Shown: positions 17,702-29,098 of the stretch, piece after piece
How the letters are laid out: every line of letters begins with the position of its first letter
Numbering within the stretch: position 1 is the first letter of the stretch
Source: Paenalcaligenes hominis
GTDB taxonomy: Bacteria; Pseudomonadota; Gammaproteobacteria; Burkholderiales; Burkholderiaceae_B
Assembly (NCBI RefSeq): GCF_011927625.1
Contig: NZ_JAATIZ010000001.1
Location: forward strand, 1 to 64,000
Direction: 5' to 3'
Length of the DNA: 64,000 bases
Program-made: the position numbers and the translations under genes
The notes under the pieces: generated by a model
The model's input: the letters and a program-made list of their open reading frames with translations, nothing else
What the model was told of the DNA's origin: nothing
Databases searched by the model: none

Positions 17702-20029
17702 ATGGTAGAACTCACCATCGATGGCATTAAACTGGAAGCTCCTGAAGGCAGCATGGTTATCCAAGCTGCGCACGAAGCAGGCGTTTATGTGCCGCACTTC
17801 TGTTATCACAAAAAGCTCAGCATTGCGGCAAACTGCCGTATGTGCTTGGTTGACGTAGAGAAAGCTCCCAAGCCTTTGCCGGCCTGCGCAACGCCGGTAA
17901 CCAATGGCATGATTGTGCACACACGCTCTGAAAAGGCCATTGCCGCACAAAAAGATGTCATGGAGTTTTTGCTTATTAACCATCCCTTAGATTGCCCTGT
18001 ATGTGATCAAGGTGGCGAATGTCAATTACAAGACTTAGCTGTTGGCTATGGTGGCTCCACTTCTCGTTATAAAGAAGAAAAACGTGTTGTGTCCGCCAAG
18101 TCCATGGGGCCACTCATTTCCACTGAAGCCATGCAGCGCTGTATTCAATGTACACGTTGCGTTCGTACTGGCGAAGAAATAGCAGGTATCCAAGAGGTCG
18201 GCATGGTTAACCGCGGCGAACATGCGGAAATCACCACGTTTGTAGGCCGAGCAGTCGAGTCCGAGTTGTCTGGAAACATGATTGATGTCTGTCCAGTCGG
18301 TGCCTTGCTCTCCAAGCCTTTTCACTTTAAAGCACGCTCTTGGGAACTAGGACGTCGACGCACTATTAGCCCACATGATAGCTTAGGCGCCAATCTGGTC
18401 GTCCATACCAAGCGTGATCACGTGTTGCGTGTGGTGCCTTTTGAAAATGAGGCCGTTAACGAGTGCTGGATTAGCGACAAAGATCGCTTTGCCTATGCAG
18501 GCCTTTACCAAGACCGTCTAGAGCACCCCATGATTCGTGAAAACGATGGCTCTTGGCGCGAAGCTTCTTGGAACGACGCGTTGCAAATGATTGTGCATGG
18601 CGTGAAAGCCATCCAAGAAAAGTTTGGCAATGATCAAATCGGTGCTATAGGCTCAGCGACTTCTACAACGGAAGAGCTTGCCCTGTTAGCACGTTTGACT
18701 CGGGCATTAGGTTCTGAAAACGTTGACTTCCGCTTACGTCAAACCGATGCACGCTTTGACCAAGCCTTAACCGGTGTACCTTGGTTGGGCATGCCATTAA
18801 CCGAGCTTAATCAACTTGACCGCGTCATTGTGATTGGTTCGTTCTTACGCAAAGATCATCCTTTAATGGCGCAGCGTTTACGCCAAGCTGTTAAGCAAGG
18901 CGCACAGGTGTCATTTATTGACTCTGCTGCCGATGACCCGCTGTTTACTCAGGTTGCTGGGCGCATGACCGTGGCACCAAGCCAAATAGCGAATGCAGTG
19001 GCCGAGGTCTCAGTGGCTCTAGCGCAGCTACGTAACCAAACGCCTTCAGATTCTTATCAAGGGCTTGAGGCCTCAGAGCAAGCTCAAACCATTGCCCAAA
19101 GCGTAGCTTCGGGTGAACGCGTTGCTGTGTTCTTAGGTAATATGGCGGTGGCCTCTGATCAGGCCAGTGTCATCATGGCCAATGCCGCAGCCTTAGCCAA
19201 AGCCACCAATGCCAAATTGGGCTTCTTAACAGCTGGTGGTAATACGGTTGGGGGATACTTGGCTGGAGCCACCCCGCAAAATGGTGGCCTAACGGCAGAG
19301 CAAATGTTGGCACAGTCATTACGTGCTTATTTTGTATTAAATGTAGAGCCAAGCCTAGACAGCGATTTAGGTGAACGAGCAGTAGAGACGCTAAAAGGTG
19401 CAACCTTGGCCGTGGCTTTGACGCCGTATAGATCGGCGGCTCAAGACTGGGCGGATGTGATGCTACCCATTGCTCCCTTTACAGAAACGTCTGGCACGTT
19501 CGTTAATGCCGAAGGGCGCGCCCAAAGCTTCAAGGGCGTTGCCGCACCAGTTGCCGATTCCCGTCCTGCATGGAAGGTGTTACGGGTCTTAGGTAATTTG
19601 TTTGCGCTTGATGGCTTTGAGGAAGAAACTTCAGAAACAGTACGCGACACGGTCCTTAGCTCGAATATCTTAAGTCGTCTCAGCAATGATATTGCCGCAG
19701 CTCCTGCGGTACTGCCAGCTGCCACGACGCTAGAGCGCGTAACGGAAGTGCCAATTTATCGTACAGATAGCATTGCCCGTCGTTCCGAGCCTCTACAGCA
19801 AACGCCCGCTAGTGCATTGCCTACTGCGCGTATGGCTGCCGCCACATTAGCTGATTTGCAGCTAGTCGACGGCGACAAGGTTCGTGTTCGTTCTGCTCAA
19901 GGCGAGGTGCAGTTGTTTGTTCAGCTTGACGCTTCAGTAGCAACGGGTTGCGTACGTATAGCGGCTGCTTTTGCTGAAACGGCTGCGTTGGGCAGCGCCT
20001 TTGGTCAATTGACAGTGGAGCGCGTGTAA
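17702..20029 (+). CDS. nuoG: NADH-quinone oxidoreductase subunit G
   Basis: The 75-kDa iron-sulphur subunit of the NADH module. The 775 residues have a [2Fe-2S] ferredoxin domain (C34, C45, C48, C62), a His-Cys 4Fe-4S site ([15 protein letters not shown]), a second [4Fe-4S] site (CIQCTRCV with a later CPVGAL) and a large molybdopterin-oxidoreductase-like region without a cofactor role. It overlaps nuoH by one base (TAATG). Confidence 0.96.
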   Translation: MVELTIDGIKLEAPEGSMVIQAAHEAGVYVPHFCYHKKLSIAANCRMCLVDVEKAPKPLPACATPVTNGMIVHTRSEKAIAAQKDVMEFLLINHPLDCPVCDQGGECQLQDLAVGYGGSTSRYKEEKRVVSAKSMGPLISTEAMQRCIQCTRCVRTGEEIAGIQEVGMVNRGEHAEITTFVGRAVESELSGNMIDVCPVGALLSKPFHFKARSWELGRRRTISPHDSLGANLVVHTKRDHVLRVVPFENEAVNECWISDKDRFAYAGLYQDRLEHPMIRENDGSWREASWNDALQMIVHGVKAIQEKFGNDQIGAIGSATSTTEELALLARLTRALGSENVDFRLRQTDARFDQALTGVPWLGMPLTELNQLDRVIVIGSFLRKDHPLMAQRLRQAVKQGAQVSFIDSAADDPLFTQVAGRMTVAPSQIANAVAEVSVALAQLRNQTPSDSYQGLEASEQAQTIAQSVASGERVAVFLGNMAVASDQASVIMANAAALAKATNAKLGFLTAGGNTVGGYLAGATPQNGGLTAEQMLAQSLRAYFVLNVEPSLDSDLGERAVETLKGATLAVALTPYRSAAQDWADVMLPIAPFTETSGTFVNAEGRAQSFKGVAAPVADSRPAWKVLRVLGNLFALDGFEEETSETVRDTVLSSNILSRLSNDIAAAPAVLPAATTLERVTEVPIYRTDSIARRSEPLQQTPASALPTARMAAATLADLQLVDGDKVRVRSAQGEVQLFVQLDASVATGCVRIAAAFAETAALGSAFGQLTVERV

Positions 20030-21102
20030 TGGAGTTGCTGGCTACTATTCAAAGTTTTGGCGAGGGTCTTTTAGGCCCCACCCTGTGGTACGGCGTTTGG
20101 ACTTTAATCAAAATTGTTTGTATTGCCTTGCCTATTATTCTTTGTGTTGCCTACTTAACGTATTGGGAACGCAAAATGATTGGCTTCATGCACGTTCGCA
20201 AGGGCCCAAACCGCGTTGGTTATCGTGGTTTGTTACAGCCATTTGCGGATGTGTTCAAACTGCTAACCAAAGAAGTCATTATTCCTAGCAAAGCAAACCG
20301 CATTTTGTTTTTGTTGGCACCCGTAGTGACATTAATGCCTGCATTAGCTGCTTGGGCTGTTATACCGTTCGGACCCGAATTGGTGTTAGCCGATGTGAAC
20401 GCAGGGCTACTTTATGTCTTAGCGATTAGCTCATTAGGCGTATATGGGGTGGTGGTGGCTGGTTGGGCCTCTAACTCTAAATATGCCTTATTAGGTGGGC
20501 TACGAGCAGCGGCTCAGGTTTTGTCTTACGAGCTGGCGATTGGCTTTGTATTGGTTACTGTTTTATTGGTGTCCGGTACGCTCAATCTCAGTGGCATCGT
20601 ACAAGGTCAAGATGCGGGGATGTTTGCAGATAGAGGCATGAACTTCTTGTCGTGGAATTGGCTGCCTTTATTACCTTTATTTGTCATTTACGTGGTCTCC
20701 GCCGTGGCAGAAACAAACCGTCACCCCTTTGATGTGGTGGAAGGGGAATCTGAGATTGTGGCGGGTCCAATGGTTGAATACTCAGGCATGGGTTTTGCCT
20801 TATTCTTCTTGGGCGAATACGCCAACATGATCATGCTGTCTGCGTTGGCTTCAATCATGTTCTTAGGCGGCTGGTTACCCCCCTTGGACTTTGCGCCATT
20901 TACTTGGGTACCCGGTTGGTTATGGTTAGGATTAAAAACCTTTGTAGTGGTGTCCATGTTTGTATGGTTCCGCGCTACTTTCCCACGCTATCGCTATGAC
21001 CAGATCATGCGCTTAGGTTGGAAGGTTTTCATTCCCTTGACGGGTGTATGGCTAGTTGTGGTGGCGATTTGGATGCAAACGCCATGGAACATCTGGAACT
21101 AA
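20029..21102 (+). CDS. nuoH: NADH-quinone oxidoreductase subunit H
   Basis: A membrane subunit at the heel of Complex I, forming part of the quinone tunnel and linking it to proton channels. The 357 residues have about eight transmembrane helices, the conserved [21 protein letters not shown] loop and the acidic loop [19 protein letters not shown]. Confidence 0.97.
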   Translation: MELLATIQSFGEGLLGPTLWYGVWTLIKIVCIALPIILCVAYLTYWERKMIGFMHVRKGPNRVGYRGLLQPFADVFKLLTKEVIIPSKANRILFLLAPVVTLMPALAAWAVIPFGPELVLADVNAGLLYVLAISSLGVYGVVVAGWASNSKYALLGGLRAAAQVLSYELAIGFVLVTVLLVSGTLNLSGIVQGQDAGMFADRGMNFLSWNWLPLLPLFVIYVVSAVAETNRHPFDVVEGESEIVAGPMVEYSGMGFALFFLGEYANMIMLSALASIMFLGGWLPPLDFAPFTWVPGWLWLGLKTFVVVSMFVWFRATFPRYRYDQIMRLGWKVFIPLTGVWLVVVAIWMQTPWNIWN

Positions 21103-21118
21103 GGCACAGGGGTAAATT

Positions 21119-21607
21119 ATGGAAGCAATTAAGGATTTTTTTGGCAGTTTAATGCTGTCGGAAATGCTGAAGGGGATGCGCCTGACTGGACGGTACTTTT
21201 TCCGTCGTAAAGTCACACTGCATTACCCCTATGAAAAAACGCCGGCCTCACCACGTTTTCGTGGCTTGCATGCTCTGCGTCGTTATGAAAACGGTGAAGA
21301 GCGTTGTATTGCATGTAAATTGTGCGAAGCCGTCTGTCCAGCATTAGCTATTTCTATCGAGTCACACGAGCGCGAAGACGGCACACGCCGTACTACTCGT
21401 TATGACATTGACTTAGCTAAGTGCATTTTCTGTGGTTTCTGTGAGGAAAGTTGTCCTGTGGATTCTATTGTAGAAACACATATTCACGAATATCACGGGG
21501 AAAAGCGTGGTGATTTGTATTACACCAAAGACATGCTTTTAGCGATTGGTGATCGTTACGAGTCAGAAATCGCCGAGCGTCGCAATGCTGACGCCAAGTA
21601 TCGCTAG
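21119..21607 (+). CDS. nuoI: NADH-quinone oxidoreductase subunit I
   Basis: The subunit carrying clusters N6a and N6b. The 162 residues hold two ferredoxin motifs, [12 protein letters not shown] near 62-73 and [12 protein letters not shown] near 101-112, behind an N-terminal amphipathic helix that docks on the membrane arm. Confidence 0.97.
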   Translation: MEAIKDFFGSLMLSEMLKGMRLTGRYFFRRKVTLHYPYEKTPASPRFRGLHALRRYENGEERCIACKLCEAVCPALAISIESHEREDGTRRTTRYDIDLAKCIFCGFCEESCPVDSIVETHIHEYHGEKRGDLYYTKDMLLAIGDRYESEIAERRNADAKYR

Positions 21608-21625
21608 GGCAGAGGGACAGACTTT

Positions 21626-22240
21626 ATGTTTACTACTATTCTGTTTTATGTCTTAGCCCTTATTTTAGTGGTTGCGGCATTTCGTGTGGTTATGGCTCCA
21701 AGCCCGGTGGCAGCGGCGCTTAACCTTATTCTGGCTTTTTTCACCGCCGCTATGCTGTGGATGACCTTAGGTGCCGAGTTTCTTTCTTTGCTCCTTGTGG
21801 TGGTGTATGTGGGCGCGGTGATGGTGATGTTCTTATTCGTCATCATGCTCTTAGACACGCGCATGCCGTCCTTACGTAGTGGCTTAAAAGCTTACTTACC
21901 GTTAGGGGCTACCGTTGCCATTATTATGATTTTAGAAATGGCGTTTGTTTTAACTCGTGCCTGGATGGATGCGGGTGCACCGGCTCAAATGCCCGACGAC
22001 TACAACAATACCTTAGCGGTCGGAACCGCGATGTATACCGACTATATTTTAGCTGTAGAGGTAGGGGGTATTGTGCTGTTGGTGGGCATGATTTCAGCCA
22101 TTGCGCTGACCTTGCGTAAACGTGTAGACGTTAAACGCACGGTGCCATCTGATCAGGTTCGTGTTAAGGCGTCAGATCGCCTGCGCATCGTCAAGATGGA
22201 AGCCACTCAATCGACTTCGGTCCAAGCGGGAGACAAATAA
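21626..22240 (+). CDS. nuoJ: NADH-quinone oxidoreductase subunit J
   Basis: A membrane-arm subunit of 204 residues with five predicted helices, including the conserved third-helix stretch [22 protein letters not shown]. The C-terminal 35 residues are hydrophilic. The final A of its stop begins the nuoK start region. Confidence 0.95.
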   Translation: MFTTILFYVLALILVVAAFRVVMAPSPVAAALNLILAFFTAAMLWMTLGAEFLSLLLVVVYVGAVMVMFLFVIMLLDTRMPSLRSGLKAYLPLGATVAIIMILEMAFVLTRAWMDAGAPAQMPDDYNNTLAVGTAMYTDYILAVEVGGIVLLVGMISAIALTLRKRVDVKRTVPSDQVRVKASDRLRIVKMEATQSTSVQAGDK

Positions 22241-22551
22241 TGATGACCGTGGGATTAACGCATTATTTGGTGCTTAGCGCCATTTTGTTCACCATAGGCT
22301 TATTTGGCTTCTTTTTAAACCGTCGCAACTTGATCATTTTGTTGATGTCGGTCGAGCTGATTTTGCTTTCTGCCAATATGAACTTCATCGCTTTTTCCTC
22401 TTGGTTTGGGGATACGGCGGGTCAGGTCTTTGTTTTCTTCGTATTAACGGTGGCGGCAGCAGAGGCCGCTATTGGTTTGGCTATTCTGGTCTTGCTGTTC
22501 CGTAACCTGAATACGATTAACGTAGAAAAACTAGATCACCTGAAGGGTTGA
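22240..22551 (+). CDS. nuoK: NADH-quinone oxidoreductase subunit K
   Basis: A small antiporter-like subunit (MrpC homologue) with three helices and membrane glutamates (in [12 protein letters not shown] and [11 protein letters not shown]) needed for proton translocation. 103 residues from ATG 22240; a second ATG at 22243 would give 102, and both overlap the nuoJ stop, so the start is uncertain by one codon. Confidence 0.95.
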   Translation: MMTVGLTHYLVLSAILFTIGLFGFFLNRRNLIILLMSVELILLSANMNFIAFSSWFGDTAGQVFVFFVLTVAAAEAAIGLAILVLLFRNLNTINVEKLDHLKG

Positions 22552-22567
22552 TGGGGTAGCACATACA

Positions 22568-24571
22568 ATGAACTCACCAAGTCTATATCTAATCATTGCG
22601 TTAGCTCCCCTTGTTGGGGCGCTGATTGCAGGTCTTTTTGGCACGGGCTTCTTAGGCCGTTTCGTGTGCAAAAAAGGCGCACATATTATTACTATCCTTG
22701 GGGTAGTGGTGTCCTTCGTTGGTTCCGTCATGGTGCTTAAACAGACCTTAGGCGGTTTAACCTTCGATGGCCCGGTCTATACCTGGGCAACCATTGGCGA
22801 TGCCACATGGCAAATTGGTTTCTTAATTGATAACTTAACTGCGCTCATGATGGTTGTTGTTACCTCTGTGTCCTTGATGGTGCATATCTACACCATCGGC
22901 TACATGGCAGACGATCCGGGGTATCAGCGTTTCTTTTCTTACATTTCGCTTTTTACCTTCTCCATGCTGATGCTGGTCATGTCAAACAACATGTTACAGC
23001 TCTTCTTCGGATGGGAAGCCGTCGGTTTAGTGTCGTACTTGCTGATTGGCTTTTGGTTTAAAAAGGAAACGGCCATTTTTGCCAATATGAAAGCCTTCTT
23101 GGTTAACCGAGTCGGTGACTTTGGCTTTGCGCTAGGAATTGGTTTGCTGTATGCCTATACCGGCACCATGCACTACGGTGAAATCTTTGCTCAAATCGAG
23201 CAACTAGCTCAATTAACGTTCCCTGGCACCACTTGGCAGTTATTAACGGTAGCCAGTATTGCTTTGTTTATTGGGGCAATGGGTAAATCTGCACAAGTAC
23301 CTTTGCATTCGTGGTTACCCGATTCCATGGAAGGTCCTACTCCTATCTCTGCCTTGATTCACGCGGCTACGATGGTGACAGCGGGGATCTTCATGGTGGC
23401 GCGTTTCTCTCCTGTATTCGAGCAATCCACCACCGCATTGTCATTTATTTTGGTGATCGGTTCGATTGGTGCGCTGTTTCTGGGTATTTTGGGCATTATT
23501 CAAAACGACATCAAACGCGTGGTGGCGTATTCCACTTTGTCCCAGCTAGGTTACATGACCGTAGCGCTAGGGGCATCGGCGTACTCAGTTGCCATTTTCC
23601 ACTTAATGACTCATGCCTTCTTTAAAGCGTTGCTGTTTTTAGGTGCAGGTTCAGTCATTATTGGTATGCATCACAACCAAGATATCCGAGCAATGGGGGG
23701 CTTACGCAAGTACATGCCCATCACTTGGCTGACTTTCCTAATTGGTACAGCTGCTTTAGTAGGTACGCCATTTTTCTCTGGGTTTTATTCCAAAGAGCAC
23801 ATTATTGAAGCTGCCGCTGCCGCGTCTGCTGCAGGGGTATGGGGTGCGACGTTTGCTGAGTATGCCACCTTAATCGGCGTCTTTGTGACATCGCTGTATT
23901 CATTCCGTGTTTACTTCTTGGTATTCCATGGCAAAGAAAACTTCCGTAACCCAAGCCCTGAAGCCTTAGGTGAACACGAGGCCTTGCATGGCGAGCCTAA
24001 GGAATCCCCGTGGGTGGTCACTCTGCCATTAGTTTTATTGGCTATACCGTCTGTGATGGCAGGTATTTGGTTTATTGACCCGCTCTTATTTGGAAACTTC
24101 TTTGACGGCATTATTGCTGTCAGCCCGGACAAGACCGTTATGGCAACCCTGAAAGACGGTTGGCATGGGTGGATGGCGTATGCGTTACATGGTTTTGTGA
24201 CGGTACCTTTCTGGCTCATGATTGCAGGTCTAGTTGTTGCCTGGTATTTCTACTTGGTGAACCCAAGTATTCCAGCTGCTATTAAGCGTAATTGTTCAGG
24301 CATTTACCGTATCCTCGAAAACAAATATTACGTGGACTGGGTTAATGAGCAGGTCATAGCACGCGGTGTACGTTGTTTAGGAACCGGCTTGTGGAAAGGC
24401 GGGGACATGGGCTTAATTGATGGCCTAGTTGTCAACGGCAGTGCTCGTGTTGTGGGCTGGATTGCCGCGGTATCCCGTCGTTTACAGACGGGCTACATCT
24501 ACCACTACGCCTTCGCCATGATTCTTGGCATTATGGCGCTCTTAACCTTTTTCGTGTTGACGGTTCAATAA
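22568..24571 (+). CDS. nuoL: NADH-quinone oxidoreductase subunit L
   Basis: The distal proton-pumping, Mrp-antiporter-like subunit. The 667 residues have about sixteen helices, with the core motif FFGWEAVGLVSYLLIGFWF near 149-167, the KSAQVPLHSWLPDSMEGPTPISALIHAATMV stretch and the long lateral helix at the C-terminus. It overlaps nuoM by one base. Confidence 0.97.
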   Translation: MNSPSLYLIIALAPLVGALIAGLFGTGFLGRFVCKKGAHIITILGVVVSFVGSVMVLKQTLGGLTFDGPVYTWATIGDATWQIGFLIDNLTALMMVVVTSVSLMVHIYTIGYMADDPGYQRFFSYISLFTFSMLMLVMSNNMLQLFFGWEAVGLVSYLLIGFWFKKETAIFANMKAFLVNRVGDFGFALGIGLLYAYTGTMHYGEIFAQIEQLAQLTFPGTTWQLLTVASIALFIGAMGKSAQVPLHSWLPDSMEGPTPISALIHAATMVTAGIFMVARFSPVFEQSTTALSFILVIGSIGALFLGILGIIQNDIKRVVAYSTLSQLGYMTVALGASAYSVAIFHLMTHAFFKALLFLGAGSVIIGMHHNQDIRAMGGLRKYMPITWLTFLIGTAALVGTPFFSGFYSKEHIIEAAAAASAAGVWGATFAEYATLIGVFVTSLYSFRVYFLVFHGKENFRNPSPEALGEHEALHGEPKESPWVVTLPLVLLAIPSVMAGIWFIDPLLFGNFFDGIIAVSPDKTVMATLKDGWHGWMAYALHGFVTVPFWLMIAGLVVAWYFYLVNPSIPAAIKRNCSGIYRILENKYYVDWVNEQVIARGVRCLGTGLWKGGDMGLIDGLVVNGSARVVGWIAAVSRRLQTGYIYHYAFAMILGIMALLTFFVLTVQ

Positions 24572-26070
24572 TGGCTAGCGATATGGCGTCTTCTACTTTC
24601 CCTTGGTTAACGCTAACTATCTTTACGCCTATCGTGGCAGGGCTCTTAGTCCTTGCCCTAGGGCGTGATGATCGAGCCAACTTTACGCGTACCCTCGCGT
24701 TAATAGGCTCCGTAATTGCGTTTTTAATGACTTTACCGCTGATAACGGGCTTTGATCCGACCACAGCGGACATGCAGTTTGTGGAGTTTGCTCCATGGAT
24801 TAACACGTTCTCGGTGAATTACCATTTAGGTATTGACGGGATTTCTTTGTGGTTTATTCCCTTAACGGCCTTTATTACTATCATTGTGGTGTTAGCGGGT
24901 TGGGAAGTAATTAAAGAGCGTGTCCCCCAGTACATGGGCGCCTTTTTAATTCTTTCTGGCTTAATGATAGGGGTGTTTGCTGCATTAGATGGCTTGCTGT
25001 TCTACATCTTCTTCGAGGCGACTCTTATCCCGATGTATATCATTATTGGGGTATGGGGTGGACCGCGTCGTGTGTATGCATCAGTTAAGTTTTTCCTCTA
25101 TACGCTTTTAGGTTCTCTGCTGACTCTGATTGCCTTTATTTACCTCTGGCATAGTGCCGGAGGCAGCTTTGATATCCTCACTTGGCACAAATTACCATTA
25201 GGTATGAATGCACAAATACTGGTGTTCTTGGCAATGCTAATGGCTTTTGCGGTCAAGGTGCCTATGTGGCCAGTACACACGTGGTTGCCTGATGCTCACG
25301 TCGAGGCGCCTACAGGCGGTTCAGTGGTGTTAGCTGCCATTATGCTGAAGCTTGGGGCGTATGGGTTTTTACGTTTTTCTTTACCCATTGCTCCCGATGC
25401 ATCACAAAGCTTGTCCGGTTTGATGATTACCTTGTCTTTAGTTGGGGTGGTGTATATCGGTCTAGTTGCCATCGTCCAAAAAGACATGAAAAAGCTCGTG
25501 GCGTATTCCTCTGTGGCGCACATGGGGTTTGTGACACTTGGCTTCTTTATTTTCAATAAAACGGGAATGGAAGGTGCCATCATGCAAATGATTTCGCACG
25601 GTTTTGTTTCCGCTGCCATGTTCTTGTGTATTGGCGTGTTGTACGACCGCTTGCACTCACGAGAAATTGCCGACTACGGTGGGGTAGTTAACGTAATGCC
25701 GCGCTTTGTGACGTTCTTTGTACTGTTCTCTATGGCAAATAGTGGTTTGCCTGGTACAAGCGGTTTCATTGGCGAATTTACCGTCATTATGGGCGCCGTA
25801 GAATACAACTTCTGGATTGGTTTATTAACAGCGACCGCGTTAATTACCGGTGCTTCGTATTCCCTTTGGATGCTCAAGCGTGTAGCTTACGGTCCTGTCA
25901 CGAACCCTGCAGTGGGCGCGATGAATGACCTAAGTGGTCGTGAGTTTTTTGTGTTGGGTGTAATGGCAATTGCAGTGTTGGGCATGGGTATTTATCCGGC
26001 GCCATTTACTGAAGTCATGCACACCTCCGTCGATGCTCTGCTGCAGCATGTGTCTGTATCGAAACTGTAG
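24571..26070 (+). CDS. nuoM: NADH-quinone oxidoreductase subunit M
   Basis: A proton-pumping antiporter-like subunit. The 499 residues have about fourteen helices, with FYIFFEATLIPMYIIIGVWGG and KVPMWPVHTWLPDAHVEAPTGGSV as family signatures. The ATG at 24571 overlaps the nuoL stop; a second in-frame ATG at 24583 is possible. Confidence 0.96.
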   Translation: MASDMASSTFPWLTLTIFTPIVAGLLVLALGRDDRANFTRTLALIGSVIAFLMTLPLITGFDPTTADMQFVEFAPWINTFSVNYHLGIDGISLWFIPLTAFITIIVVLAGWEVIKERVPQYMGAFLILSGLMIGVFAALDGLLFYIFFEATLIPMYIIIGVWGGPRRVYASVKFFLYTLLGSLLTLIAFIYLWHSAGGSFDILTWHKLPLGMNAQILVFLAMLMAFAVKVPMWPVHTWLPDAHVEAPTGGSVVLAAIMLKLGAYGFLRFSLPIAPDASQSLSGLMITLSLVGVVYIGLVAIVQKDMKKLVAYSSVAHMGFVTLGFFIFNKTGMEGAIMQMISHGFVSAAMFLCIGVLYDRLHSREIADYGGVVNVMPRFVTFFVLFSMANSGLPGTSGFIGEFTVIMGAVEYNFWIGLLTATALITGASYSLWMLKRVAYGPVTNPAVGAMNDLSGREFFVLGVMAIAVLGMGIYPAPFTEVMHTSVDALLQHVSVSKL

Positions 26071-26082
26071 ACCTGGAACATT

Positions 26083-27624
26083 ATGCAAAATTCATTTGAT
26101 ATCGCTCTGGCTTTGCCTGAGATCCTGCTTCTGATCCTTGCTGCAGGTGTATTGGTTTTTGATTCTTTCTCTAAGTCAGAAGCTAGACATAGTACCTTTG
26201 CGTTTAGCCAATTTAGTCTGATTGTGGTGGGGTTAGCTGTTGCTTGGCAATGGTATAACGATTTGTACGGCGTCACCTTTAGTGGTCTGTACGTAGTCGA
26301 CGCCATGTCTCATTTTCTAAAATTATTGTCGTGTATCGCCGTAGGGGTTACTTTGCTGTACGGCCGGCAGTATGCAGAAAATCGTCAGATGGTAGAACGC
26401 GGCGGCGAGTTGTATTCGTTGACTATGTTGGCATTACTAGGGCAATTGCTCATGATCTCGGCTGGCAACTTAATCATGGTGTTCTTAGGTGTAGAACTCA
26501 TGTCATTTGCCTTGTACGCCTTGGTTGCGATTCGACGCGAGCACACCCAATCCGTTGAAGCCGCCATGAAATACTTTATCCTAGGCGCATTGTCCTCTGG
26601 GGTTCTGTTGTATGGTATGTCGATGATTTATGGTGCCACAGGGCATTTAGATCTCGAGCAAATTGCCGCTGTGATTAACGCGGGTGAGGCAGGCCGTCTT
26701 GCTTTAGTTTTTGGTGTGGTGTTTGTGGTGTCTGGCTTGGCGTTTAAATTAACCGCAGCCCCTTTCCACATGTGGACACCCGACGTGTATCAAGGCGCAC
26801 CCACTACCGTGACGCTCATCATTGCCGCCGCGCCAAAGTTAGCCGCTGTCGCCATCACCTTGCGTTTACTTACAGAGGCACTGCACGGTATTGCGCTAGA
26901 CTGGCAGCCCATGCTGTTGTTGCTTGCTGTACTGTCTTTGGCAGTAGGGAACTTTACGGCGCTAGTGCAGACTAACTTTAAACGTATGTTGGCCTATTCC
27001 ACCATTTCTCATATGGGCTTTATCTTCCTAGGGTTAATGGCAGGGGTATCCGCAGAGGTTGGCGCAGCAGAAGGTTTAGCGGGTTTAATTCGCCAGCTGA
27101 TCGGTGCTGATGTGGCCATGGCGCATTTTGCCTATGGTTCCGCTCTGTTTTATGCCGTTATTTATGTGCTTACTACGCTAGCGACTTTTGGTATTATTTT
27201 GGTGCTTAGCCGTAAAGGCTTTGAATGCGAGGAAATTGCTGACCTAAAAGGTCTTAACGCCCGTCATCCTTTTCTCGCTTTGCTGTTGCTGTTAGCTATG
27301 TTCTCGTTGGCTGGTATTCCTCCTATGGCGGGCTTTTATGCCAAGCTTAGTATTCTTCAAGCTGTAGTAGGGGTCGGACACATTGGTATAGCCGTTTTAG
27401 CCGTGTTGCTGTCTTTAGTAGGGGCCTTTTACTACATTCGTGTTGTAAAAGCTGCTTATTTTGACCAACCAGAAAACGATCAGCTTGATCAGCCTTTGCA
27501 AATTGGTGTGGTAGCTAAAACGGTATTAGCTATTAACGGTTTGCTAATACTGGTGTTAGGCATTTTACCAAGCGGCCTCATGGAGACCAGCATGCGTGTT
27601 ATTCAGGAATCTCTACGCTTTTAA
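26083..27624 (+). CDS. nuoN: NADH-quinone oxidoreductase subunit N
   Basis: The third antiporter-like proton pump of Complex I. The 513 residues have about fourteen helices, with [37 protein letters not shown] and [15 protein letters not shown] as signatures. It ends the 14-subunit set; the DUF2818 gene follows after 12 bp. Confidence 0.96.
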   Translation: MQNSFDIALALPEILLLILAAGVLVFDSFSKSEARHSTFAFSQFSLIVVGLAVAWQWYNDLYGVTFSGLYVVDAMSHFLKLLSCIAVGVTLLYGRQYAENRQMVERGGELYSLTMLALLGQLLMISAGNLIMVFLGVELMSFALYALVAIRREHTQSVEAAMKYFILGALSSGVLLYGMSMIYGATGHLDLEQIAAVINAGEAGRLALVFGVVFVVSGLAFKLTAAPFHMWTPDVYQGAPTTVTLIIAAAPKLAAVAITLRLLTEALHGIALDWQPMLLLLAVLSLAVGNFTALVQTNFKRMLAYSTISHMGFIFLGLMAGVSAEVGAAEGLAGLIRQLIGADVAMAHFAYGSALFYAVIYVLTTLATFGIILVLSRKGFECEEIADLKGLNARHPFLALLLLLAMFSLAGIPPMAGFYAKLSILQAVVGVGHIGIAVLAVLLSLVGAFYYIRVVKAAYFDQPENDQLDQPLQIGVVAKTVLAINGLLILVLGILPSGLMETSMRVIQESLRF

Positions 27625-27636
27625 ATTAGGTTAGTC

Positions 27637-28179
27637 ATGAGTCAAAATGTTGCTATTTGGGTATTAATACTGGTGTCGTTAATCGGTGCTAATTTACCGT
27701 TTTATATACAACGTCCCCTGTTATTTTTGCCCTGGCAACAAACAGGCGAGGTCGCACGTCCTGCGGTGTTGCGTTGGTTTACTTTTCTGGCCTACACCGC
27801 GTGTTTGCTAGCTGTCGGTTGGTTTATGCACCGTACTTTAAGTCAAACGCTTTTTGTGAGTCCATTGCATTTGCTTTTAATTAGTACGGTGTGTGTGGTG
27901 ATCGCTATCGTCATGTTTGCTATTCCCGCGTTATTACAACGTACACAACCGATAGAAAAGTCCTTTTTCGCGCGTTTACTTGAGTTCACAGCTCTGTATG
28001 CATTTGTGGGCTTGTTAGGGGTAGGTTTTGAATCCAGTTTAGGCAGTGTGTTTCCCCAGCGGTGGGAGTTTTATGTCATCACTTACTGCTTATTTATTAT
28101 TCTGGCTTACCCTGGTTTTGTGCTGCGCTACTTGCTGAAACGCAGACGCGTTTTAGTGACGCAACCAAAAACCGCGTAG
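27637..28179 (+). CDS. DUF2818 membrane protein, enlarged by an internal insert
   Basis: Burkholderiales carry a roughly 100-residue DUF2818 gene just after nuoN. This 180-residue protein has that family's start (SQNVAIWVLILVSLIGANLPF) and end (WEFYVITYCLFIILAYPGFVLRYLLKRR). Between them lies an extra segment of about 70 residues (roughly 36-105) with two additional hydrophobic helices (about 47-64 and 77-100), giving five in all. The position suggests a link to Complex I, but no function is established for the family. It is probably translated as part of the nuo operon, 12 bp after nuoN, and followed by a terminator. Confidence 0.8.
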   Translation: MSQNVAIWVLILVSLIGANLPFYIQRPLLFLPWQQTGEVARPAVLRWFTFLAYTACLLAVGWFMHRTLSQTLFVSPLHLLLISTVCVVIAIVMFAIPALLQRTQPIEKSFFARLLEFTALYAFVGLLGVGFESSLGSVFPQRWEFYVITYCLFIILAYPGFVLRYLLKRRRVLVTQPKTA

Positions 28180-28198
28180 TTGTTATTTCTTTTATAAT

Positions 28199-28225
28199 GA
28201 CCCCTCTATTCCGAGGGGTCTTTTT
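28199..28225 (+). terminator. Intrinsic terminator ending the nuo operon
   Basis: Stem GACCCCTC / GAGGGGTC with a 6-nt loop, then five Ts. The serB ATG comes only 10 nt after the T run. Confidence 0.9.
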
Positions 28226-28235
28226 ATTGCTATCT

Positions 28236-29081
28236 ATGTCTAATTTAATTTTACAAGCACCATCGTTAGATGCGTCTGCTATTGAAAAAATTGCCGCCAT
28301 TGTGGGGGCAGACGGTGTTCAAGAGCTAGGGCCAACGGTAGTACGTCTGTTGGGGGCTGACCCAAGCACACAAGCAGAAATCAAACCCATTTGTGAGCAG
28401 GCTAAATTGGATTTTGCTTTTATCGAGCCAATTCACTATTTACGTGACGTTAAACTCTTAGCGATGGATATGGACTCCACGTTAATTACCATTGAGTGCA
28501 TTGACGAGATTGCTGCTGCCGTGGGGCGCAAAGCCGAGGTCGCCGCCATTACTGAAGCTGCTATGCGTGGAGAAATCACAGACTTTGCGGAAAGCTTAAC
28601 GCGTCGTGTTGCATTACTCGAGGGGGTGCCCGAAGCTGCCTTGCAGCAGGTGTACGATCAACGCTTGCAGTTAAATGTAGGGGCTAAGCAGTTGGTGCAG
28701 ACCGCTACAGAAAACGGTATCCGAACCTTGCTGGTTTCAGGGGGCTTTACTTTTTTCACCGAGCGCTTAAAACAACAATTGGGTATTGATGAGGCCTACT
28801 CCAACACACTAGAGATCAAAAACGGTAAATTAACAGGCCGAGTCGAAGGGGCAATTGTGGGGGCCCAAACTAAGGCGGATCACGTGGCGCGCTTAGCTAC
28901 CGAGTTGGGTGCGACCAAAGAACAAATCGTAGCGGTGGGTGACGGTGCAAATGATTTACCTATGTTGGCGCAGGCCCATTACTCAGTGGCTTACCGTGCT
29001 AAACCCGTGGTTCAAGCACAGGCTAATTACGCGTTAAATTATTCAGCTTTAGACAGTATTTGGAATTGGTTTAGGTTTTAG
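28236..29081 (+). CDS. serB: Phosphoserine phosphatase
   Basis: The last step of serine synthesis, hydrolysing O-phosphoserine. The 281 residues have an N-terminal regulatory-type region (about 1-70) and a HAD phosphatase core with the nucleophile motif AMDMDSTLITIECIDE near 75-90, the SGGF motif and VGDGANDLPML near 234-244. The frame is open upstream to 28062, but that part overlaps the DUF2818 gene; homologues start near MSNLILQAP, hence 28236. No Shine-Dalgarno is visible, and the terminator U-tract lies directly upstream, so the transcription start and translation mode are unclear. Confidence 0.94.
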   Translation: MSNLILQAPSLDASAIEKIAAIVGADGVQELGPTVVRLLGADPSTQAEIKPICEQAKLDFAFIEPIHYLRDVKLLAMDMDSTLITIECIDEIAAAVGRKAEVAAITEAAMRGEITDFAESLTRRVALLEGVPEAALQQVYDQRLQLNVGAKQLVQTATENGIRTLLVSGGFTFFTERLKQQLGIDEAYSNTLEIKNGKLTGRVEGAIVGAQTKADHVARLATELGATKEQIVAVGDGANDLPMLAQAHYSVAYRAKPVVQAQANYALNYSALDSIWNWFRF

Positions 29082-29098
29082 CTGTTTTATTTGGCCAT

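Noticed and set aside
28062-28235. Upstream extension of the serB frame
   Set aside because: It lies over the DUF2818 coding region and the terminator, and has no phosphatase homology.
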